Source of the DNA: Lepeophtheirus salmonis
Taxonomy: Eukaryota > Arthropoda > Copepoda > Siphonostomatoida > Caligidae
Direction: 5' to 3'
NCBI RefSeq assembly: GCF_016086655.4
Contig: NC_052134.2
Coordinates: forward strand, 1,116,001 to 1,180,000
DNA length: 64,000 nucleotides
In this document: positions 11,986-25,400 of the stretch, in pieces
How positions within the stretch are numbered: position 1 is the first letter of the stretch
Layout: every line of letters starts with the position of its first letter
Translations under genes and position numbers: made by a program
The notes under the pieces: generated by a model
Databases searched by the model: none
What the model was told of the DNA's origin: nothing
Seen by the model: the letters and a program-made list of their open reading frames with translations, nothing else

Positions 11986-14880
11986 ATATTTACAAATATA
12001 ATTTTTTTTGCACCCGAAGTACAATTCTGTGTTATTTAAATATAGTTAGTAATATAATCAGTGAGGAAGTTTTATTTTGATAAAAGATGGCACCACTTGC
12101 AATGGTTTAGTAAACAGACTAACATAGGGTTCATGCCTATTAAAATGTTGCTTATATATGTATTTCAAATTGTCTTAAAGTACACACCAATTATAGGCAT
12201 TCTACAACATTTTTGTTAGAGTAAGCTAATGAAAGCTTTTTATGTAAATGTAATCATTGTTTAAGTAGTTTTAATAGGTGCAATAAATCCCAGTTTTGGT
12301 GTTTATTAATTATAGTGTTGATAAAAAACCATAAATCCAATTACTGTGTTCGAAATGAAAATGTATTTGACTGAGATAGGAAATTGGCTCTATGTATTTG
12401 TTTTCTTTTCCTATATGATAAATATGAAAAATAAGTAGGCGTTTAATTAGAGGATACAGTTGTACGACAACTTTGCTTTTTGAAAATGTACAATTACAAT
12501 AAGGTAACAAATAGTTTTATAAATAAGTGCTGATGACCCATAACCTTTCAAAAAAGGTGCACGGAGCCAGTACAGTATACAACGTCAAAAAAAGGACATA
12601 AATTTATAAGAGGTTAAAATTCCTGGACAATCTTTACAGAAAACAAAATTCAGTCCTCAATTTTTTGTTGAAAAGTTTTGGAATCAAATTCGAAAAATTC
12701 CTGTTATAATACAAAAATTATAGCAGATCCAAAAATAATGAAATTTTTGGAGCAACACAGCATTTTACAAGTGTAAAAAATTTGTTTCTCGCAAAAATAT
12801 ATTTCAACAATTTCATCAAAAATCTTTGATAACTTTGCCAAAAAGCAAATAAATGTTTGACAAGTGAAATATAAAGAATTAAAATAATCTGATATGATAA
12901 TTATATTTTGGATTAAAGGTTTTTCTGATTATTTTTGAAAAATTGTCAATTAGCTTTAAAAAAGTCTAAACAACCACAATTGATCAAAAAATGAACTTTT
13001 ATGCCACTTTATTTCGAATATTTAAAAATATTCTGCGACATGACAAAAAATATTTTTATAAGGCAATAAATTAATACTTAAATCCAATATGCTACACATG
13101 CACGATCTTAAAGCTCATAATCTAACTTTAAAAACTATTCATAGAACATCCAAAGACAACAAATTACATATATTCAAATATTAAACCAATTCTATATAAA
13201 CTACGTTTTTTTCGAATGATTATCAGGAAAATGATATAGTTGCAAGTAACTGCAACATTTATAACTATTAGCGTATTAAGTAATTATTTTGATTGTTTTT
13301 TTTTAATTGAAATTGTTATCAATCTATTCGGTCGTTCATTAATTGTGCATTTATACTTATTTACAATTGCAGTAATAAATTCTTCATCAATGATTAATTA
13401 TTCATTAAATTATTACTAATTTCTTGGCATTTATATGTCCAAATGAACTATTGAAATATATCGATTAAAAAAATACAATTTATCAAAAATAAAGTCATAC
13501 AAATGTAGCAATTCAGTTGTATTCCTTTGAAAAAGGATACTTTATATAGCTTTATTACATAGCAACAAACATTATAAAGAATGTAAGATTATATTTTTAT
13601 GAGCAAAGTAGAGAGTACTCCAATCAAAATGTATAAAGCATTATTTTTAAAATTTACTTGTCGTATCTTACATTTTAAGATTACTTACAATAATACGACA
13701 TACACCAAAATCAAGGCTTCTAACTCTGATATGGTATATTTATCTTTAATTTGATAATTTTGTCAAAATTTTTTTACATTTTTTTTTTTTGCATGAAGTA
13801 TTTATTCTCTGCAGTGATAATTATTTCAAATGTTTTTGTGTAATTCAGTTTGAAAACAAATGCTCAGAAAAGTTAAGGATCAATTAGAAAAAATTATGAC
13901 TCCATAAATTGTTCTAAAAATAATAAAAGCACTCTGCTATTTTAAGTATAACTAAACATACTCTAATAAATGATTGAAAACACTTATCAATGAAAATAAC
14001 CTTATCCCTTTCTATTCTTATTGGCTTACATTTTTTTTACAGAATATTTTTCCATTTTTTCTCCCGTCATGTTAGAGATGTATTTTTACATAAAAAAAGA
14101 ACAGTGTTATTTTTCATAGAAAAGGGACAGTTTTTTTGTTCTAGAAATCAACAAACACCCAATACTTACATAATGAGATTTTATTTTTTAATTGATATTG
14201 AGTTAATGGGTTAACAAAATTTCAGCACATCATTTTTGGTTTCATAAGTATTTTAATTGGTATTTGCCTTTTTCCTTGACTTATTTAATAATAACTAAAG
14301 TTGAACTGTTTGTATGAAAAAAAAACTAAACCTTAGAAATTAAAAAAGGAAAACCATGAATTTGATTTTTTTCTTCTGTTTTGCATGTTAACTTGTCCCT
14401 CTAAAGTATGCAATCTTTCCTATCTTTGGTGTAATGATTTTTAAAAATGACAAATAAATATATATATTTGAATTTAAATTAAAATTATGATATTTTTCCT
14501 GAACTAATGTTATTTTAAACATAGAAGGATCTCCTTCTTATATTAATAAATCATTGTCTCCCCCTCTGAATCATTTAATAGGCTGCTGATATTAACGAGG
14601 GTCTTAATTCAGTAGTACTATGTGCCTCCCCCTCACTTTCTCTCTATGGTCTTTTTTTCCTTACAAAAATGTCAACTCTAGGTATAACCATAGATTTATA
14701 TTTTTTTAAATTTATTTTTTAATAAAATACATAAATGAGAGTATCAATAGAAATACTAAATTAGAATGAATTCATATATTAAATGAAAAATATGAAATAA
14801 AAGTCAACTAATAGACATTGTTAAATTTGATTAGAACCTATGTTAAATTTAATTTTGAATCAATCTTTTTTTATTATTGT
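11986..14880. other. AT-rich stretch without recognisable gene
   Basis: No motif-bearing frame. The 66-codon minus frame at 12,310-12,510 and the 74-codon plus frame at 13,990-14,214 have random-like composition. Confidence 0.45.
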
Positions 14881-14889
14881 ACAAATATA

Positions 14890-15165
14890 TGTTTGTTTTT
14901 TTGGCATCCATAATAAGGTCGCAATAAGGGCACTTTTCATTTTCTTTGATTGTGGAATAAATACATGGTTGATCGATGCCATTATTTTTAATTGACGCAA
15001 ACACGACTTGCTAACTACTAAAACAATAAACACCGTCTTGCCAACGTATGTGCAGCCGTTGCAGGCGCTTAAAGTTTGTTGATAAACAACGACCGCCCCT
15101 TGGTTCTAGGACAATGGTTGAAAACATTTTTGCCAAAAGGCAATTTGCAGAAGGTACATTTTAAC
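14890..15165 (-). pseudogene. Decayed coding-like tract with two CxxC motifs
   Basis: This patch is visibly less AT-rich than its surroundings. On the minus strand one frame gives KCTFCKLPFGKNVFNHC (KCTFCKLPFG at 15,132-15,161), and another frame further on gives NEKCPYCDLIMDAKKTN (KCPYCDLIM at 14,909-14,935). Two Cys-x-x-Cys knuckles followed by basic/aromatic residues look like halves of zinc-binding fingers (BED or C2H2 type), but no complete Cys/His set is in one frame. Stops and a frame change separate the blocks. It may be a zinc-finger pseudogene, the DNA-binding end of an unrecognised transposase, or separate small exons. I do not recognise the gene. Confidence 0.35.
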
Positions 15166-15974
15166 AAAGGTGAATATATCGAAGAAATATTTGGCTAAAA
15201 AATAAGATTTAATATTTTTATATATGGGATTGTATATTTGAATTCAATTTAAAATAATATAATTATAAATAAATATTATTCATTAGCTGTAAATGACATA
15301 TAAGGTAAATTAATTAGTGTTCTTTTTCAAGACAAAAAAAAAATACTTTTTCTTAAAAATTATATTCATTAATGATCTTTATTTAAACACAGCACAGTAG
15401 TATGTAGCTCAAGTTTACTTCCAATCTTTACAGTCGGAGTACTTTAAATATTAAACAAATGTGGCAACAACTCGAAAAGATAATCAACTAATTGTCATTC
15501 TAAATTTTTCATATTGGATTAACCAACAAGCATTATATTAGGGAAGAACAGTGACCTTCACATAGAGTGGGCCCAAACTATTAACAAAATTTAATGATTA
15601 CATAAAGTGTCGCATACACTTTTTTAGAGATGTTTCTTTTGTCTTCAAATATATATATTCATTTATTCAATAAATACATCAATTGATGGAATTAAGCACT
15701 AACAAAGAAGTTTATATGAGTATTAGTTTTATAAATTAATGAAGTTGTAGCCAAATGATCATTCTAAATAGGAAATTGGATTAAATGAATAGTTATAAAT
15801 AGAGTATGGATATTATTTGATAATTACTACTTAGGACAATTAATACAAACAAAGTTACATATACTAATGTCATTGTATTATATTAGAAATGAAACTTAAA
15901 AGTTAATTGAAGTGACTTTTTATGGCTCTTATAACTTGGCTTGAGCTTCATTAGGAGTAATAATTCACAGTTAT

Positions 15975-16230
15975 AAGTATATAACTCCGAGGATTCGATT
16001 CCCTTAAGTGACTAGGTGATGCAGACTGTTTTGTACTATTTGGACAAAAAATAACGTTCATGCAGAGACAAACACTATCGTTTTCATCTTTCTTTTATAC
16101 ATCCAGATTGCCCTGAGCTTTACAGTTTTCCTCACTTGCATCTCCTATTTCCTTGTGTTTTCCTACGCTACTACCTTTGTGTGCCTCCCCAAATTTTCTC
16201 AGGAGTTTGTCTCATTGCACCAAATAGCCT
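15975..16230 (+). repeat. tRNA-derived SINE-like copy, family 2 (copy C)
   Basis: GAGGATTCGATTCCC at ~15,992-16,006 is a good pol III box B (GGTTCGANTCC type). The sequence after it matches the 42.8 kb locus: both contain AGTTCATG/CGTTCATG, then AGAGA, an A..AC.ATCGTT.TCAT block, and CTGAGCTTT...TTTCCT. Box A is not clear upstream. The body is pyrimidine-rich (CTTTCTTTTATAC, TCCTATTTCC). Two dispersed copies with a shared box B plus body support a tRNA-type SINE. Identity was judged by eye. Confidence 0.6.
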
Positions 16231-16478
16231 CTTGTTCAGATAACTTATTTATTATAAGAAAGTGAAAACAACTACTTTCGCCTGATATTATACTTTTTTG
16301 TTGATCTATAAGTATTTTTCAATGTGGAATGATAACTAATTGATAGCAGAGGAGGGATTCGCATGTTTTTCATTTGTATACTGTAGTGTTTGTTTATTAC
16401 TTGAATTTATTTTAAGTACTTCAACGGTAGAGATTCTAACAGAATAATACTGTTGGGTATTTATATAATGATTATTTA

Positions 16479-17687
16479 CAGGGTTCGGAACAAAAACGTC
16501 GACTATTAATAATGCTAACTATGTTATTAAAATAGCGAGGTTTTGCACAATTTTTCCCTGCATATTCTCAATCTCCTGTTCTTTCTACATTAGTAAACAA
16601 CAATAAACATTTCTCAAATCTTTCATCATGAGTGAGCAAGTATCAAAAAGGCAGGGGATATCAGACCTTCGACATTCCAATAATTAAGGTGACACAGATT
16701 ATGGACATTGTGAAGTGTTCCGGGAGCCTCATTTTCAAGGTAGCCAAGATGAAAAAGATCTCTCAAGGAAAGAAAGAGGTGGGGGACACAATTTGAAAAG
16801 GGATGATGGGTTTCTGGGGGACCTGATCAAGAAGATCAGGAAGGATCCAACAAAATCAATGAATTGCCTCTCAAACAAGTTTGACATGGACGAGGAGACA
16901 ATCAGGAGGGCTGTGAAGAAGGACTTGGGGTTGTTCTCTTAAACAAGGACCCCACGCCACCCATCCTATATTATATTATTATTAAGTTCGTGCGTGGATC
17001 AATGCAAATTTATCCACAGTAAAAATTTTCTCTGACGAAAAGATTTTCATAGTGGACCAGGTCTACAACTGTCCGAACGACCGTTGACTAAGGGATCATC
17101 AGAGGAGTTCAAGCGGTTGTTTGGTACAAAATATCCAGTCTAACCAATGGTCCTTGGTGTCGTGTTGTCCGACGGCAAAAAGATGCCTCCCTTCTTTTTT
17201 AAGTCTGGGAGAAAAATCTGCCAGGAGGCCTACAACAAGGTGCTGAGGTCCAACATACTGTCATGGCTCAAGGCCACCTACCCAGAGGACCCAAGATGCA
17301 GACCTTCTGGTATTTAGCCGATGTGGTGCACCCTCACGCACATTGGCCAAATACAAGAAAGGTCTGCACCGATAATATGTCTGATTTGTGGCCCAAGGAC
17401 ATGTGGCCATCATCTTTGCCTGATTTGAACCCGTTAGACTTTACTGTGGATACTAACCGGACATTTCACTCGAACGTGTACTCCCTGAAGGCCATTATTG
17501 TGAAGGAGTGGAACAACCTGTCCGAGAAATTAATCATCAACTCCTTCAAGGCTTTCCAGGGCGGTCATATTGAGTGAACATGTGATCAAAGTTTGTGTCT
17601 CAAAGTTTTGTTAATTTTTCAAAAAGTATAATTTTTGACATTTTTCTCAAATTCGTCATTCAGTCCACGTTTTGCTTCCGAACCCTG
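16479..17687 (+). mobile_element. TIR-bounded Tc1/mariner element, DD37D (maT-like) type
   Basis: The left end CAGGGTTCGGAACAAAAACG (from 16,479) is inverted at the right end (to 17,687) as CAGGGTTCGGAAGCAAAACG when read inward. The repeat runs 26 bp with three mismatches. Both ends are flanked by TA (16,477-16,478 and 17,688-17,689), the target-site duplication of the superfamily. The 1,209-bp length fits a near full-length element. A transposase remnant fills the interior on the plus strand, but frameshifts and stops make it non-autonomous. The ends are still clean enough that mobilisation in trans is conceivable; that is inference. Confidence 0.9.
16628..17577 (+). pseudogene. DD37D transposase pseudogene inside the 16.5-kb element
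   Basis: A plausible start is the ATG at 16,628 (MSEQVSKRQGISDL). A stop follows within 20 codons, and an adjacent frame continues (VTQIMDIVKCSGSLIFKV). The best-kept N-terminal piece is 16,715-16,942: GGGHNLKRDDGF, then DPTKSMNCLSNKFDMDEETI, a helix-turn-helix DNA-binding region ending RRAVKKDLGL. Asp 1 is in IFSDEKIF (17,034-17,036). FKRLFGTKYPV and VLGVVLSDGKKMPPFFFKSG follow. The second Asp probably survives near 17,320 (ADVVHPH, from QDGAPxH, damaged by small insertions). Asp 3 is in PDLNPLDF (17,437-17,439), about 38 residues on, close to DD37D. The C-terminus ends GGHIE-stop. Several frameshifts are needed to join these blocks, so the enzyme is dead. Confidence 0.85.
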
Positions 17688-17689
17688 TA

Positions 17690-20046
17690 TATAAATATTT
17701 TTTTATGCAGAAGAATATTCTTGTATTACATAAAGCATTTGAACAATGCCTATTTATTATTCCGTCTTTTTAAATTGAATTAGAATTTAATCTTATTAAA
17801 TTTCAATATTTAATAAATAGTATTTTTTCGCAAAAATAGTCCTTCTGCAAAATATAAAAAATAAAAGTACTCTTAACAGGAGAAGTATGGATCCCTATTT
17901 ATATTATTTAAAATTTAAGATAATATTGTGTAAGGTTCCTTTAGTATAACTAAATTAAAAACGAAAATTTCAATAAATATAAAAAATCGACTTACGTATG
18001 TTGGATAACAAAACTTAATCAAGGTACAACTTTATATTTGCAACTAATCCATGCATATAAAACTCTTTTATGAAATGATTTTTTTTTTGAAAAACATTTA
18101 CGTATATAAATAAACTTTTTATCTTTGTAGTTATTTATGGTTGTATATGTTCATCAAGGTTGTTTGTTGGGTAGAGTTTTATTTATATTGCTTAATATTT
18201 CCTCTATAATGTTATATTCTTTCATTAATTTAATTATTTTGATCGATTATGTTTGTGATAATACTTCATATTTAACATCAGCTGGAGAATGTACATAGAA
18301 CACATTATAACCACATCAAAATGTACCGTCTTATAACTACGTCACTAAGCTTATATTATTAAAAAAAAAACTACAAGACATGTACTTCATAATACCTTAG
18401 ATAACTATTTACACAAACAACGAATCTTTTAAAAAGATTTGTATTAGTTTTTCCTTATTTTATCAATTTAGTTTTCAAGAGTCCTTTCTTTTAATATAGA
18501 TAGGTTGAAAAGTACCCAATACTTCAGAATATTTATTTTAATACTTTAATCAGAAGATAAAAAATAAATGTAGCAAAATATTAAAGTTTATGATTAAAGT
18601 TTTATAGGAGAAACCACTAAATAAAACACCTTTACATATCATGGTTCCCAAATTTAAAATGCTACAAAGAAATATCAGAAAACTAAATGATACTAGACTA
18701 AATTAATTGAAAATCATAGAATTGTAGAAATATAATTATTATAAGGGTCGGACAAAAATGTGATTGCGTTATATAATTATCCTGATATTAATATTATCTT
18801 ATTGGTAGTTCGATACTTTTTTTCAGCTAAAAATATATATTCCTCTTAGTAAATAACTTTCTTATTCTTTTGGAAAGAATGATTGAGACATTTTGCCAAA
18901 GAAAAAAAAAACTAATTTCAATACAAATATATTATAGCACTGTTTTAAAGGCGTTTGATTTTCAACTTTTTTTCGAATTTCGAAAACACATAGTGCAAAA
19001 AATTGTCATATAGTATTAAAATTACTATGCATAATTTCATTTTCTTTTAAGCTCATCTGTAGTTCGCACATCTCGAACAAATTATAAACTAAGGCAAAAA
19101 CTCTATACTTATTGAATCTAGATTCTAAGAATACAATTTTTTTTTTTTTTAGATTAAATAATTTTAATATACATTTTTCTAACCTATAAAAAATATTTTA
19201 AAAGTGTTTTTTCTAAATGATTTTATTGAGCAAAAGAAGAAAAAAAGTTTGGAAAATTTGATGATCCTTGTATAGCGCGCATGATTTTTTACATTTTCGT
19301 AAATGAAACATCAAAATTTTTTAATGTTATTCTTTATTTTTGGTCTATAGGGTAGCTTTAGAAAAAACTTTATAAATCTTTTTTAGAAATCAGATTATTG
19401 TTAATCCTCATTAACTTATATACAAAAGGAGTAATGCTGTATTTTAAATTTTATAAACGGAATGAAGAACTTATGTCTCCGTTAAAACTTTGAATTATGG
19501 TATATGTGCTACTAAAAGATGACAAAGTGAAGAAATAAAATTGTAAATAGCTTATTTCTGTACCAATTCCCAACTTTTCCGAATTAGCTGAAAGTGAAAT
19601 TCGAAAAAATATTGACAAACAAATCAGGCTAGTGAGTATGTCGATACTGGTGTATCCAACAAGACTATTTCTTTTTTTGTTACTTCACATAAGGGGAAAA
19701 GGAGCCAAGCCGTAAGAAATCAAATTTAATTATATTAGTTTATTAATCATGCAGAAATATTTGTTGGACATTTTTTAAATATCGATACTTTGTTTCGCAT
19801 GATTTTTATATTTAAAAATCATTATGTATAATTTAACTATTACAAAAAGCTGCATCACATATGTTAATGAGTGTTAATTAATTAATTTTATTGTATTTTT
19901 TTTGTTTTTACAATCATCCAGATTGAAGAATTTTATAAATACCTTGTATACAAAAGAAATTATATAAAAAAGTTTGTAGGTATATGTTTTTATATCTATA
20001 CACATGTACAAAAAAGCAAAAACCAAGTCAAAGTTTGAACCAATTA
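17690..20046. other. AT-rich stretch without recognisable gene
   Basis: Low-complexity AT. No frame carries a motif and no repeat was recognised. Confidence 0.45.
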
Positions 20047-20436
20047 CCGGGTAGTAAATAAATCTTGCACCACCACTTTTGAAACCATCCTGCCAATGTT
20101 CATATCCAAATTTTCAAAAAAAATATTCATAGACCGGTTGAAAGTGTCTAAGCTACTAGGAGGAAGTCAAAGAAGTTTGAGAAAAAGGAATTTTTTTGAT
20201 TTAAAGCACAAAGAATGTTATGTTAGAAGATGAATAGTACCTACTCCACAAGTATGTGTGCAGACCCGCTTGGAGGCTGTCATTGCTGCTAATGGCTGCA
20301 CAGTTCATAAATTATTTTCTATCTATATATTGAATGCATTTATATTTGATGTCTACTATGTTCGATTCCATATCACTTCATCAGTTTAAAATGAAGAACA
20401 ACATGCTAGGTCGTGCGATACCTTTTCAATACCCGG
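20047..20436 (+). mobile_element. Short internally deleted Tc1/mariner-like element
   Basis: About 390 bp. The left end CCGGGTAGTAAATA (from 20,047, preceded by TA) is inverted at the right end (to 20,436), which reads inward CCGGGTATTGAAAA. Near the right end, 20,261-20,298 encodes QTRLEAVIAANGC, the conserved tail of Tc1/mariner-superfamily transposases (RLEAVIAAxGG). A possible N-terminal remnant lies at ~20,090-20,200, but no catalytic Asp is present. This looks like a copy that lost almost all of the transposase while keeping both ends. The TIR match is short, so the boundaries are moderate in confidence. Confidence 0.6.
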
Positions 20437-22161
20437 TTTGAATTTGAACGGACGATTCTTCCTCTTTTTGATTATTTTTGTTTCTATTCTTTTGAATTTA
20501 TATTTTTACAATTATGTAAAAATGATAAAATAATCTGTTACAAAAATTAGATGCATATTAATATTTTGATAGTTATACTGTATTACGATAACTAATCAGT
20601 AATTTCTTATTAAAGAAAAACAACAATAAGAAGATGTTTTATTTATTTAAGATAATTATCTTATAGCTTTTTATCTGTATATTTTTTGTGGAGGAAGGGT
20701 TGATTTATTTATTTCACAGAGTGTTCAAAAAATAACTCTAAGAAAGCTACTAACTATTGACCTACTCTGTACGAAAAAAACAACAACTCATTTATCATAT
20801 TTTTATTGTTATAGCTCCATGGAAAGCACAATCTATGATGTTATTAAAAACAGACTTTTAAGGAAAGGAGATCATCTTTCTAAGAAGATTATGTAATAAA
20901 GGTGCTATCCTAAAATAGTCAAAAGAAAAGATGTTAATATAGAGAGATATTTTTATTAAAAAAATCATCAACCTAACACTACCTACCAAAAAAATTGGGT
21001 TTAATTAATTATCTTGAAAATCCCACCATTAAATATATTTTGAAGTTAAATCCTTGAAATACGTATTTATTTAAAAAAAAAAATAGATTTATTATAACTT
21101 AAAGATTTCAAGAAAACCATTTGATTCAGTTATTTTTACAATGGAGGAAAATCATGAGAAATGTATGTTTTTAATTAACTATTAACGTGTCCTTTATTTA
21201 GCAGTACAACAATCTTCCAAAATTGAATGTTCTACTTTTGATATATTCTATTACTACTGTATAAATAAGCAGTCTAAACAAAACTAGATTTTTTTTGTCC
21301 ACTTATCCTTTTACTTTCATAAGTGGAAAATAAACATTATAAAAAGAAAACAAATTGTGTTTTTGTATAGTTTTGTACCTTCAGGGAAACAATGAATATA
21401 CATATGGATAATACTTGCCCGAAATCTTAAAACTGTTTAAATTAAACAGGAATGAACAGAAGAAATCAGTTAACATGTAGTTTTGCATATCTCAACTAAA
21501 CATATAAATCAAGTAATGAAATAAAAACACATAAGCAATATTTGTTGAAATTAAGCGTATATACGCCTTTGTTTGCCTGCTAGAGGCGTTTAAGTGTCAT
21601 GAATCTCCTTCTAGAGCTAAATACAGACTTTTTATTAATAGACTATATTTTTCCCGGTTTTACGCCTAAATACCAAAGTAATTACGGAATAATATACATA
21701 AATAATCATTTTAGTTTAGAATTAAAGCTTCAAGATATGATTACATCACGATGTGACTAAAGTTTTGCTTTAAAATATGTATGTCAAATTGCTAAAATAT
21801 ACAACTTATTGTTTAAAAAACGGGATGGACTTAATTTTATGTCAAAAGTACTCAAATCAAGCTTCCAATATTTATTATAGATTTTCTTCAAAACTTCAAA
21901 GAATTTAAATGGTGCCTTGAAGTTGACAAAAGGTATTTAATTTCTTCGTCAGCAAAATCCCACAAATTATTCTACAAAAACGGCACTTAAATGTAGAGAG
22001 TTCCAAATTTTTATCAGCTTTTAAGGATGCAACACTAATTGATTCTGCTGGCTATTAAGGCTTCGGAGTTGAGTCTAAGAAAATCTAAATTATTCTTCTT
22101 CAATGAGACTTCTTCTTTAGCCTACTCTACTGATTCTATAATTAAATTTACCAAACGTTTA
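20437..22161. other. AT-rich stretch without recognisable gene
   Basis: Mostly AT-rich. A part at 21,840-22,020 may be the decayed continuation of the minus-strand tract at 22.2-22.4 kb (a frame there reads KADKNLELSTFKCRFCR), but I cannot establish this. Confidence 0.35.
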
Positions 22162-22416
22162 AAAAAAATTCAAAGTGTGAAGATCCAGGAAGGAATGTAG
22201 AGTGACATTAATATGCTTACAACAATCCCTGCAAAACCATGGAAAACAATTTATTCCGGCAGAGATTTGTTTTCTGGAACCCCTAAAAATTGATATGATC
22301 CTCACATATTCTTCCTTCTCCGTATGATGAATGAGGAATTTCCATTTAAGATGCCCAGGGTATGTTAATATGTGTAGATTTGCTGTTATTGTGTAAGGAA
22401 ACTTAAATATTCCGCC
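22162..22416 (-). pseudogene. Unrecognised 85-codon open tract, coding-like composition
   Basis: Between in-frame stops (TGA at 22,417-22,419 and TAA at 22,159-22,161) the minus strand stays open for 85 codons with no ATG. It reads with a protein-like composition: PGHLKWKFLIHHTEKEEYV, then CFPWFCRDCCKHINVTLH, then SFLDLHTLNFF. LIHHTEKEEYV loosely recalls the linker after a C2H2 finger (HTGEKPY), and the Cys cluster could bind metal, but no full domain is evident. After the T-run stop an adjacent frame continues as RLVNLIIESVE and AKEEVSLKKNNLDFLRLNSE. Lack of a start, plus the frameshift, suggest a pseudogene, an old TE gene or an internal exon. Confidence 0.35.
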
Positions 22417-22419
22417 TCA

Positions 22420-25400
22420 AAATGCTACACAATTCTCATTATCATGAATGGTAAGAATTCTGCAATTGTATTGTATTTTTCTAGATATCGTTTAACTTTA
22501 AAAAAAAAAAATACCCTAAATTTTGCCAGATAATTTATATTCTGGTCTTGGAGTGCCCAAAAGCTAAAACCTACATTTATTGTTGTTATTTCAACTTTAG
22601 AACACGAAAATGACAAAAATAACCTTTGAATGCATAAAGTTTGTCTTTTTAAGCTTTGTTTTGAAAATATCACGTTTTTAATTATAATTTTGATTCGAAA
22701 ACATTTTTTGAAAAAAATTAACTAAATAGATGACAACAAAAAAAATAAGGGTTTATATACAAAACAACTTTGTTCAGTTATATCGAATATATTTCCTACT
22801 TAACTGGTATGCTAGTACAAAAGTCAAATAAAATGAGGGTTCTTATTTGGAAGCTACTATTTTTTGCCTATTTTTTAAATTTTATAATATTATAGCTAAA
22901 ACTAATGAAAATACTTTTAATTACAACTTAAAAAGCATTGTCGTAAAATAAGGTCAATTTTGGTTAATTTGTTTAGTTTAACTTTTAATTTTCTTATACA
23001 ATAGTTTACATATGTATAAGCATAAATACGTTGGGTAGAGATGTTTTGAATTTTTTTAAATTTAATAAATTATTTGACCAAATGTAAGAAGTAAGGAATA
23101 TTTTAAAAGCATGAACAGTTTAAAAATTAAATATAAATAAGTATACAAATATGAACATCTAATTAATAAATAGTAAATTTACGGACTTTTGTATGATTAA
23201 ACACGTTTTGTAAGAACATGATGTAAGATAACTTATTAAATTATCTTTTTTTTTAATACTGCAACATATTTTGTCAATTATTAATCCACTTAATTTTCAT
23301 ATATTTAGTAAATTCATTTCAAAATCTAATTTAATAAAAAATTTAATCAAATAATGTGATTTTCAAAAATCTTTTAAGGAAAACCTACTGTAATTGAAAG
23401 TTTTAATGGGCTTTTTTGTGTTTTATAGCTCAACTAACATTAATACATTTGGATTTTAGCCGGTGGGGGATAATGTTGTTGTTGTTATGTATGAAATTTA
23501 CATATTTTTTTACTCAATACTTCATGAATTTCATTAAATTTGTACAAACAATATTACTTCTTCAGATATCAAAAACTTTTCTTTAAAACGACAATCAAAA
23601 TATTTAATGTCAATATATTTTTTGACAGAGGAACAGACAAAAATGAATTGAAGGTTAATCAATCAATATTTTATGTATATATATTGCTTATTCAGATGAA
23701 TTTTGTTGGATAAGGAAACTTAATTTATATAACTAAGATATATATATATATATGTTGTATATATACATAAATGTAAATATTATTTGATGACACAATATTG
23801 GCATTTTAATTTCTTTGCACATAAGAATGCAAAATGGAAATGAGATGCGTGTATACAAAAACTATATTTACATATACTTTATTTTTATTTTCTCTCTCAA
23901 TGAGTTTATACTTACGAGTATATAGGTCAGCACAAAAGCAAGTAAAAATTATTTTTTTTCAAAATTAAATGTGGACTACATTTTTCAAGTAATTATCGGC
24001 AATTTTCTTAAATAAGTATTAAACTATAGCCAAAAATCTGGCGTATCTTAACTCATATTACAAATGTTAATACAAAGACTATAATTGACTCAATTATGTC
24101 TACAAAATATTAGACTGTGTGAATTTATAAAGTAAAAAAATTAATTGGGATTACTTTTCTTTTCTTGCTTATTATCAAAATTGTTTTTATGTTGAAGAAA
24201 CACATATGTATCAATAGCTGGTCCACGTATCTCTTATAATAATACGTCAAACACCATTGGATGTGGAAGGGGTAAAGTTATTGCCATCATATCTAATTAC
24301 TTGGTAGCAATCCATTTATTTACGAATTTCATTTAGTATATAATACATAACTTACAATATTTGTACATTCTACATGCATAAATAAAAAACAAATTTAACT
24401 TGAAAAGTTGTTTTGAATCAACATGGTGTCAATTTTCAATTTGAAAAATTCATCTAACAAAAATAAACATGGGAAAAAGATTTATCAAAATGAAGTCTTA
24501 TCTATATTTATAGTAAATAATAGAATAATACATTTGTAAATATCAGATGAGTCATTCCATAAAAAATATTTGTAAAAAAATAAGGGCTGGTGTGATTTGA
24601 AACTGAGTCGTAAATTTTGTTGCCATACATATAAAGAGTCTCTATATTTTTTACCTCAAAATTTCGGGAGATCTTTTTTTTTTCTAATTTTGATACTTAT
24701 CTCTATACTATTATTGGTAAAATCCTTGTATATAAAATATGTCATATATTTTCATATGCCATGGTGTAGGAGAAATATTAATTTAACCTTCACAAAACCA
24801 GGGTATTTTGTAAGGTCCAAATAGATTAAATATAGCCAGACATTCTATGCAAATTTGACCCTTTGTATTTCTGATTAAATTGTTTTTTTTGTAACATTTT
24901 GATGAATTAAATTCATTTTAGTATTCGAATCATACGTTAGTGTTCCATACAATAAAATAAGATGTGCAGCACCCCATGAAAATGAGTCTTTTTAAACTGA
25001 TCCGTATGATAAAATAGTACCCATCATTAGAAGCAGGTATGGAGGAGTACCTGATAAAGTAACTCCGCATTCCAAGATGGGATTTTTTGTCTTGTCAATA
25101 AAAATCTTCCATTATACATATGTCTTTGTATTATTTTGCATTCTCAACTACAAATAGATGCATTACATGTATTTAAAAAATTCTATGATTTTTGATTCAT
25201 CAGGACTTTATAAAACTTATTATATTACCAGATATTGTATAATTTATAATTGTATCTGTATATAAATTAATATATCTTTGAATAAATAATCACAAACATG
25301 CCAACAATATATTACATGAATTGCACTACATACATATATATTTGCTATTGTTCTGCAAAGAAATAATAATAAATATTCTATTACATATACATAGAATAGA

